Below are positions 45,523 through 51,158 of a stretch of DNA of 51,158 bases, one piece after another (position 1 is the stretch's first letter; each line of letters begins with the position of its first letter). The translations under genes were made by a program, and so were the position numbers. The DNA is from Rhodothermales bacterium (GTDB lineage: Bacteria; Bacteroidota; Rhodothermia; Rhodothermales; Bin80): the NCBI GenBank assembly GCA_022821875.1, contig JAJECV010000008.1, positions 1-51,158 of the forward strand, written 5' to 3'. The notes beneath the pieces were generated by a model. That model made no database searches and was not told the DNA's origin. It saw only the letters and a list, made by a program, of their open reading frames with translations.

Positions 45523-46609
45523 CTGAACTGAAAGATGCTAGTCGGACCACATAACGCGGCTCCGTTAAAATAATCAATCCCCCGTTCGCCAGCGCAATTG
45601 CACTTTTTACCCGGCCCTGAAGCTCAATCTTTTGGAGCAGAGTGCCATGATGACGGTCAAACGCATAAAACCAGTTTCCCATACTCCCCGTGTAGATAAC
45701 ATCGGAGGTGATCAGCGGCTTTGCCGCCAATGCATCCGGGCATGAGGCACTCCACTTTATGTTGCCCGTATCAAGATCAAACACCCGTAAAATTCCATCG
45801 GAGGCACCTGCTGCCACCAACTCATGATCGGCCGCAGGTGAAGAAAACTGAACAGTCTCATCCGCCAGTGCAGTATCCCAGAGAACCTCTCCCCTGTGCG
45901 CATCCATGGCAAACAGACTTCCCCGCGTTGTTGCGACCAACAGGGTTTCCCCGTAGATCTCTGGCGCAACATAGACGGGATCTCCCACATCCACCGACCA
46001 TTGCGGACTCCCACCCCGCATCGAAAGGGCCCGAACATTTCCATTATCCGCGGCGACAATCACAGACTGACCATACGTCACGGGAGTGGCATGTACACGC
46101 CCTTTCATCTGATGGCTCCAGACGATACGTCCATCGTCTAACTCAAAACGCTGTACCTGCCCGGCAGTATTCACATAAATCCCCCCGGTCTCCAAAGGGA
46201 TCACACCAACCTGAATGGGGGCCCCGCGAAGGCGCCAGCGCATATCTGCACGGTCCAGATCATAGGCAGCCAGTGCCCTGCGCCCCTGTGCCAGTGGCAC
46301 AATCAGTGTATTTTCTATTACGGCAGGTCTCCCATTCACCGCATTCCCAAACCGTTTGTTACCTTCCCGCCTCCCTGTCAGGATATCAATAAAATGAACC
46401 GTACCCTGTCTGGTCGCAACCATAACGGACTTATCAAAAATCAATGGAGCATCCGGGCCGAATCCCGCCCGTGCGTTATAGGTCCACATGATCTCCAGCG
46501 GCAGATCCGGCTCAGTCTGCGTATCCATGAATGATTCCAGATTCACCGTCAGACCACTACAGCCAAGACAGAGCAGCAGAAGAAATAATGGAACGATCCT
46601 AAAAGTCAA
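45512..46609 (-). CDS. BamB-like PQQ-type beta-propeller lipoprotein
   Basis: This protein of about 365 residues has a lipobox signal (PLFLLLLCLGCSG) and repeated propeller blades with WSHQMKGRVHATPVTYGQS, VRALSMRGGSPQWSVDVGDPVY and LFAMDAHRGEVLWDTAL, as in PQQ-type propellers such as BamB. The start is uncertain. TTG at 46607-46609 places the lipobox at the N-terminus and leaves an 11-bp overlap with the upstream stop; ATG 46660 would add 17 residues before the signal. The preceding gene encodes a peptidase-propeller-barrel protein, which makes an outer-membrane assembly role plausible by analogy to BamA/BamB. Confidence 0.84.
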   Translation of the reverse strand: MTFRIVPLFLLLLCLGCSGLTVNLESFMDTQTEPDLPLEIMWTYNARAGFGPDAPLIFDKSVMVATRQGTVHFIDILTGRREGNKRFGNAVNGRPAVIENTLIVPLAQGRRALAAYDLDRADMRWRLRGAPIQVGVIPLETGGIYVNTAGQVQRFELDDGRIVWSHQMKGRVHATPVTYGQSVIVAADNGNVRALSMRGGSPQWSVDVGDPVYVAPEIYGETLLVATTRGSLFAMDAHRGEVLWDTALADETVQFSSPAADHELVAAGASDGILRVFDLDTGNIKWSASCPDALAAKPLITSDVIYTGSMGNWFYAFDRHHGTLLQKIELQGRVKSAIALANGGLIILTEPRYVVRLASFSSDVE

Positions 46610-49550
46610 ACCCGAAAAAGAATTGTCGAAACAGATTGGAATCCCGTGACCTGAATGCATCCTGAAAACGATAGCCCAAATCATACCGCAGTACAAGCCC
46701 GCCAAAAAGATTCAGCCGAAGCCCAAAACCCGTGGAGCCAAGGGTCTGCCCGGCGTAAATCTGACGGATTCTCTGATGATACCGATCATTCCAGGTATGC
46801 GCAGCATCAAAAAAGAATGCTCCCCGAAGATTCACAATGCCCAAAATTGCCAAAGGAGGAACGTATGCCGAAGGATTCTCAACCAGTGGAAAACGGAACT
46901 CGTGAGACGTAAACCAGGCTTTTTTTCCACGTACATCAAAGAGCGGATATCCCCGTAAATCCCAACTGCCTCCCATAAACCACAGACGAGCCTCACGTCC
47001 GTGATTCATCCTCCCCAGAATACGTGATGCAAAAGTCACATTCCGTGCGATTCTAAAATAATGCCGAACATCTGCCTCCAGTGTGATATAATTCACGTTG
47101 GAGTACAACACATCGGTCGTATAGGCCGCAGACAGCCGCCCTCTCCATCCAGCCTGGGGGCCATTCGCACCAAACAACGCGTTATCATGGATCAGACTGA
47201 TCTGGTTACTCAATAACAGTGCCTGACGATCTATTCTTCGCTGAGGTACTTCCTTGTGATCCCAACTCAATGAAGTGGTGACCTCAATCCGGCGAAACAT
47301 GGAGATCGGGTAGCTTACTGCGCCAAATCCTCCCCACACCTCTTCCCAGAAACGCGGAAATTCTGTCGGCGCATCCGGATCCGTCAGATCATATCGCAAT
47401 CCCCCGTACCGATAAATACCATATCCCACATTCGCCCTGCGATTGAGATGCAGTCTAGAGATATTTATGTTCAGACTGCGAACAAAATCTCCGGTATAAT
47501 CGCCTGCACTGAATAGTGTGAGAAAGAATCGGTCATTGCCCAAAAGATCTGACAAGGCAAGGACAGCGGCCCCACCGGTCCCCCAGACTGCATTACTGGA
47601 GATCTGTCCCTGTGCAATATCCAGCCCATACCGCCGCTGATACCGCAAACGATTCGTTTTCGAGGTCGCCTCAATTCGTGGAAACACCCATGGATCCTGA
47701 GATTCGAGAACAACAGGCTCCGGGTGCAGCGACACTGGTCTGTGCAATAACGTATCCAAACCACCCAAAGCCCGCACCGTAAAGCGATAATTCTCAAATG
47801 CAGAAAAGATGACCTGACCATCCTGTGTCCAGACTGGATCATGGATGGCCGTAGTAAACTCTGTTAGTCGCTTTTTCCATCGCAATCCAGGATTTGGGGA
47901 CTTGCTTTTGCGAGTCCCTGCATCCGTCCTAACAACAGCGGGCGGATTGGGTCTGGCATCAATTACATACAGATCCTGACCGCCATAGCGTCCCGTTGAA
48001 TCTTTTTTCGCGCTTGTATAAATAATCTGGGTGCCATCCGGGCTCCAACTGGGGGAAAAGTCATGCTGTGCGCCAAAGGTGACATAGTCAATCGTACCTG
48101 TATTCATCTGATAGGTGAACAGGTTGTAAGCATTGTTAAATCCCTTTGAGGTCCGGTCCGAAGAAAAAGCCAGATAGCGGCCATCAGGGCTCCAGGATGG
48201 ATCACGCTCGTCATAACTATCATTTGTCAGCCGCTTCAACTGATCCGCTTCCGTGTCATAAACATACAGATCTATTGCACCGCTTTGGTCAATCGCCACA
48301 AAAGCAATCTGCCCTCCATCTGGGCTCCAGGATGGCGAATACAGTGCAAGCATCCCATCAAAGCCATATACCGGTCCATTCGTACCCGACTCCAGGTCAT
48401 AGGTATGGATCACATCTGCCTCCCCGCTTTTGGTGACAAAAGCCAACCAGCCATCTTCGGACACACTCATCCGGCTGTCCAGAAGATGAAACGATTCAAA
48501 CTGACTGTTGCGCTCGCCGCGAATCAACACATGCGGCGCATCAAGTGGCGTATACGTTGAGTCCACCTTAACTGAATACACATTACTGTAACCGCCGTGA
48601 TTCCCGGTGAACAAAACCTGACGCTGCCCATTTTTCATCTGGTAGAATGCAGGCTTTGAGTTGAACCCCCGCACAGAGAGCCCCTCTGTGGACAGATTCG
48701 GACTTTCTGCATCCCCTAGTTGGGGGTAATAGGTTTTGCGCAGCCACTGCTGCCAGTGCACGCTAATCTCCTGTAAATTCTCCTGTAACGTAAACTCAAT
48801 GACCTTTCGGAAATCCCGATCTACCCAGGCATTCTCAATCAGTGCCAATAACTTGTCTTCGCCGTACATTTCCGAAATAAACCTGCACAACGCCTCTCCC
48901 TCCTTGTACATCACGTAGGTGCCGTTAATCCGGTACATGTTTTCCAGGGGAACCAGATAATTTGCAAAGATTGCATCCCGCATGATCATCTCATGCTGAT
49001 AGTCCTGTGGACCTGACCAATACTCTGCCAGACCTTCGGTAAACCACAGCGGCGGCAGCCGATCCATCGGAATCCGGTAATCCCGATATACGCGTGCAAT
49101 CTTGTGCATCGTGAATACATGTACCATTTCATGGCGAATGACTCGCCGGAACCGGTGCAGATTGCCATTTGCAGGGATCACCACACGCCCCTTTAGAAAT
49201 TCATAGAAGCCCCCAACCCCATCCGGGATGAATCCATCGGTGATATTGGTCTGCTTGAAGTGAAGCTGAGACGAATAAAACACAAGAGGGACGCGGCGCG
49301 TCACGGAGAAGTTGAATCGGTTTTGAAGCTCCGCGTACGCCTCCTCTGCAAACGCAGCACCATGCTCTGCGAGCGTTTGCATCTCAGGATAGAAATACAC
49401 ATCAAAATGCTCTGTCTCCAGCACATTCCAGTCAAAGTCTTCGTACTGAATCTTGTTGCGCCCGAAATGCGCATTGTACTGTGCGAACACCGGGAGTGCA
49501 GCAACTCCCAGAATGATATATACCCCCCCTACGACAACTGTGTAGCGCAT
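46599..49550 (-). CDS. Peptidase/TolB-propeller/Omp85-like barrel fusion protein
   Basis: This 983-residue protein has a signal peptide (VYIILGVAALPVFAQ). Residues about 40-270 form a metallopeptidase-like domain with HEMVH (H140, E141, H144) and WFTEGLAEYWS (E172), matching gluzincin zinc ligands. The central part (about 300-600) is a TolB/PD40 propeller with the repeated motif PSWSPDGxxIAFxS. The C-terminal roughly 330 residues form an outer-membrane barrel with SWDLRGYPLFDVRGK, resembling the conserved RGY/F loop-6 motif of Omp85 proteins, and a terminal Phe (FFFGFDF). An outer-membrane protein is clear; peptidase activity and the assembly role are inferred. Confidence 0.87.
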   Translation of the reverse strand: MRYTVVVGGVYIILGVAALPVFAQYNAHFGRNKIQYEDFDWNVLETEHFDVYFYPEMQTLAEHGAAFAEEAYAELQNRFNFSVTRRVPLVFYSSQLHFKQTNITDGFIPDGVGGFYEFLKGRVVIPANGNLHRFRRVIRHEMVHVFTMHKIARVYRDYRIPMDRLPPLWFTEGLAEYWSGPQDYQHEMIMRDAIFANYLVPLENMYRINGTYVMYKEGEALCRFISEMYGEDKLLALIENAWVDRDFRKVIEFTLQENLQEISVHWQQWLRKTYYPQLGDAESPNLSTEGLSVRGFNSKPAFYQMKNGQRQVLFTGNHGGYSNVYSVKVDSTYTPLDAPHVLIRGERNSQFESFHLLDSRMSVSEDGWLAFVTKSGEADVIHTYDLESGTNGPVYGFDGMLALYSPSWSPDGGQIAFVAIDQSGAIDLYVYDTEADQLKRLTNDSYDERDPSWSPDGRYLAFSSDRTSKGFNNAYNLFTYQMNTGTIDYVTFGAQHDFSPSWSPDGTQIIYTSAKKDSTGRYGGQDLYVIDARPNPPAVVRTDAGTRKSKSPNPGLRWKKRLTEFTTAIHDPVWTQDGQVIFSAFENYRFTVRALGGLDTLLHRPVSLHPEPVVLESQDPWVFPRIEATSKTNRLRYQRRYGLDIAQGQISSNAVWGTGGAAVLALSDLLGNDRFFLTLFSAGDYTGDFVRSLNINISRLHLNRRANVGYGIYRYGGLRYDLTDPDAPTEFPRFWEEVWGGFGAVSYPISMFRRIEVTTSLSWDHKEVPQRRIDRQALLLSNQISLIHDNALFGANGPQAGWRGRLSAAYTTDVLYSNVNYITLEADVRHYFRIARNVTFASRILGRMNHGREARLWFMGGSWDLRGYPLFDVRGKKAWFTSHEFRFPLVENPSAYVPPLAILGIVNLRGAFFFDAAHTWNDRYHQRIRQIYAGQTLGSTGFGLRLNLFGGLVLRYDLGYRFQDAFRSRDSNLFRQFFFGFDF

Positions 49551-49600
49551 GAATCAATGGCAGTTCCTCTAGGCAACGCCATTCTGCGCACACCGTTCCG

Positions 49601-50653
49601 TTATTCGCCCTGCACCAAAGCCGCCTTCAACTGGGAGATCAGTCCCACTGGAGACGGGTCCGTCTCATTTATGATCGCAAGATACAAGCTCACCCAGTCG
49701 CTGACATACATGATCGACAACAGACGTGCAAGTCTACTGCTGCCTTCACTTTCTATCTCCGTCCAGCTGTGTGCGTGCGGAGTTAATAACGACCGGGTCA
49801 CCTCCAGCCTGCGCTGCGTGCGTTTGTGATCTTCCTGATCCCGCAGTGCAACAACTGCAAGCTGCTTTAATTCCGACTGAAATCGCGCCCATCCCATAAT
49901 CTCATTATGGTTCATTTCCGGCAGGCAGTTCCCCACTGCAAAATTCTTTGCATTCTCGTGCATCTGGTTACGCCAGCGGGTATTGGCCGCGGCAAACTGC
50001 TCACTGCTGTAGATCACCGGAAACCGCCCGTGCAGTGTTCTGGCTAACTTCATCGCTGGATTATCTGGATCCGACAGATCCGCCATCACCGCTGCCTGTC
50101 GTGCCGTGATGTCGACAGATTCATCCCAGTCCTCCGGCTGAACGGCCGTAAGTTGAAGCGCCTCGGTAATCGTCAGCAATGCGGACAGTGAATGCGGCAG
50201 TGCTGCACGTGGCTGAATTCCTGCCGGGAGTCGCACCAGAGGAATGTTATTGGCATGCGCCCGGTCCGCCAGCTTTCCCCCGGTGGAGATCGTAACGACC
50301 CTGGCCCCGCGTGCAACCGCATCCTCAAATGCAGCCAGGGTTTCTTCGGTATTGCCTGAATAACTTGAGGCAACCACTGCGGTATTGGGCCCCACCCATG
50401 CAGGCAGGAAATAACTGCGGGATACCAGCACAGGGACCGATGCATGATCCGCCGCAAGTGCTGCCAAAATGTCCCCTCCAATGGCACTGCCCCCCATGCC
50501 GGCAACGACGATCCCGTTAACTCCCTCTCCCGGCCAACCGTCCACTTTGGCTTTCAGTGCGTTTGCACGTCCCTGTTTCAATTGATCCGGGAAACTCCGA
50601 ACTGCCTCATACATTCCCTCCGAGTCAACCTGCTCTAATACTTTTTTGGTCAT
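49601..50653 (-). CDS. Bifunctional phosphoglucose/phosphomannose isomerase
   Basis: This protein has about 350 residues with two SIS (sugar isomerase) halves. Key segments are GIVVAGMGGSAIGGDILAAL, VVASSYSGNTEETLAAFEDAV, VTISTGGKLADRA, and near the C-terminus AKNFAVGNCLPEMNHNEIMGW with the catalytic Glu-His region typical of the bacterial PGI/PMI family. It interconverts glucose-6-P, fructose-6-P and mannose-6-P, feeding GDP-mannose and so the GDP-fucose enzymes encoded about 35 kb away. I chose ATG 50653; the open frame runs on to 50716 without a conserved N-terminus. It lies 50 bp upstream of the peptidase-barrel gene. Confidence 0.9.
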   Translation of the reverse strand: MTKKVLEQVDSEGMYEAVRSFPDQLKQGRANALKAKVDGWPGEGVNGIVVAGMGGSAIGGDILAALAADHASVPVLVSRSYFLPAWVGPNTAVVASSYSGNTEETLAAFEDAVARGARVVTISTGGKLADRAHANNIPLVRLPAGIQPRAALPHSLSALLTITEALQLTAVQPEDWDESVDITARQAAVMADLSDPDNPAMKLARTLHGRFPVIYSSEQFAAANTRWRNQMHENAKNFAVGNCLPEMNHNEIMGWARFQSELKQLAVVALRDQEDHKRTQRRLEVTRSLLTPHAHSWTEIESEGSSRLARLLSIMYVSDWVSLYLAIINETDPSPVGLISQLKAALVQGE

Positions 50654-50884
50654 TACCTGACGATTTGTGCCCTGCACCGTGATCCGCGATGAGGGCCTGT
50701 GAATTCTTTTGAGCACTGTTGAACCGCGTGTCTGAAAAAGTGATCATACCCGGACCAGATTCCAGATACTTGAAGTGCTCAACGTCAGTTAATGTGGAGC
50801 CTAGCAATAGGCGGCATGATAGAAGTTGGTTTGCAGAGACGGATATCCAGAGGTTATCAAACTTCTTTATCAGGCGGAAAACGG

Positions 50885-51158
50885 TCATTTTAGCAGTGTC
50901 ATCATCTTCACGGCCCGGTGCTCCTCCGTTTGGAGGATATAGAGATAGGTGTCACTGGCAAGTCCCATCCCGCTGAACGACACATTATGTCGCCCGGCCG
51001 GCTGTACGCCATCCAGGAGCGTCCGCACTTTCTGCCCCAGCAGGTCATACACCGTAAGCGTGACATGTTGCGTCTTCGTAATCGAAAACTCAATGGCCGT
51101 GGACGGATTGAAGGGGTTCGGATAATTCTGCTCCAGCGAGAAGTCGGTTGGAATCGCA
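50885..51158 (-). CDS. C-terminal end of a T9SS cargo protein, partial
   Basis: Only about 90 codons are present; the gene extends beyond the right edge. They form a type IX secretion sorting domain: DFSLEQNYPNPFNPSTAIEF, then VTLTVYDLLGQKVRTLLDG, then SDTYLYILQTEEH and the terminal VKMMTLLK. The parent protein is secreted; its function is not visible. The stop codon is at 50885-50887. Confidence 0.9.
   Translation of the reverse strand, partial: AIPTDFSLEQNYPNPFNPSTAIEFSITKTQHVTLTVYDLLGQKVRTLLDGVQPAGRHNVSFSGMGLASDTYLYILQTEEHRAVKMMTLLK

Overview
The window looks like a chromosome segment of a Bacteroidota-type bacterium, most likely from the Rhodothermota/Balneolota side. The clues are two proteins with type IX secretion (T9SS) C-terminal sorting domains, a DUF1080 secreted protein, a PVC-type cytochrome dehydrogenase next to a GMC oxidoreductase, weak ribosome-binding sites, moderate GC, and the core order tRNA-Gln, prs, rplY, pth. 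The assignment is inferred from gene content; no 16S rRNA is present.

Layout. 1-1791 (minus): a defence patch with the N-terminus of a probable type ISP-like restriction enzyme, a PIN-domain toxin and its unrecognised upstream partner. 1956-8141 (minus): housekeeping genes, namely a two-lipoyl-domain E2 acyltransferase, a membrane pyrophosphatase, pth, rplY, prs and tRNA-Gln. 8231-8983 (plus): an aspartate/glutamate racemase homologue. 9195-16050 (plus): a compact nucleotide-sugar operon (UDP-glucuronate decarboxylase, GDP-fucose synthase, GDP-mannose dehydratase, two nucleotidyltransferases, a 3,5-epimerase-like cupin) ending in an altronate-dehydratase-family gene. 16636-17750 (plus): a DUF2335-like membrane protein and an SRPBCC protein.

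17829-23384 (minus): a PVC-type cytochrome dehydrogenase, a LamG-like protein and a GMC oxidoreductase, probably for extracytoplasmic sugar oxidation. 23664-27491 (minus): a plant-type LRR protein with a T9SS signal, and a protein made of six tandem helix-turn-helix units. 27859-29622 (plus): a DUF1080 protein and a ROK kinase. The kinase's 3' end overlaps antisense by 187 bp with a RodZ-like HTH gene. 30259-32250 (minus): tRNA-Pro, a MerR regulator, a small membrane protein and a secreted CbiX-like chelatase behind a 19-bp palindrome. 32251-33155 has no convincing gene but carries a series of perfect hairpins ending in a terminator-like hairpin, a candidate structured RNA.

33156-43214 (minus): one giant gene for a secreted protein of about two dozen Calx-beta-like repeats ending in an autotransporter-like beta-barrel. 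An IS4-family transposase remnant follows (about 43541-43928). 44156-50653 (minus): an envelope group with CvpA, a PEGA-like protein, a BamB-like propeller lipoprotein, a peptidase/TolB-propeller/Omp85-like barrel fusion, and phosphoglucose/phosphomannose isomerase. 50885 to the window end is the C-terminal tail of another T9SS cargo protein.

The most unusual items are the six-HTH protein, the overprinted ROK/HTH pair, the hairpin-rich RNA candidate next to a palindrome-controlled secreted chelatase, the giant autotransporter-like adhesin in a T9SS organism, and the peptidase-barrel/BamB-like pair.
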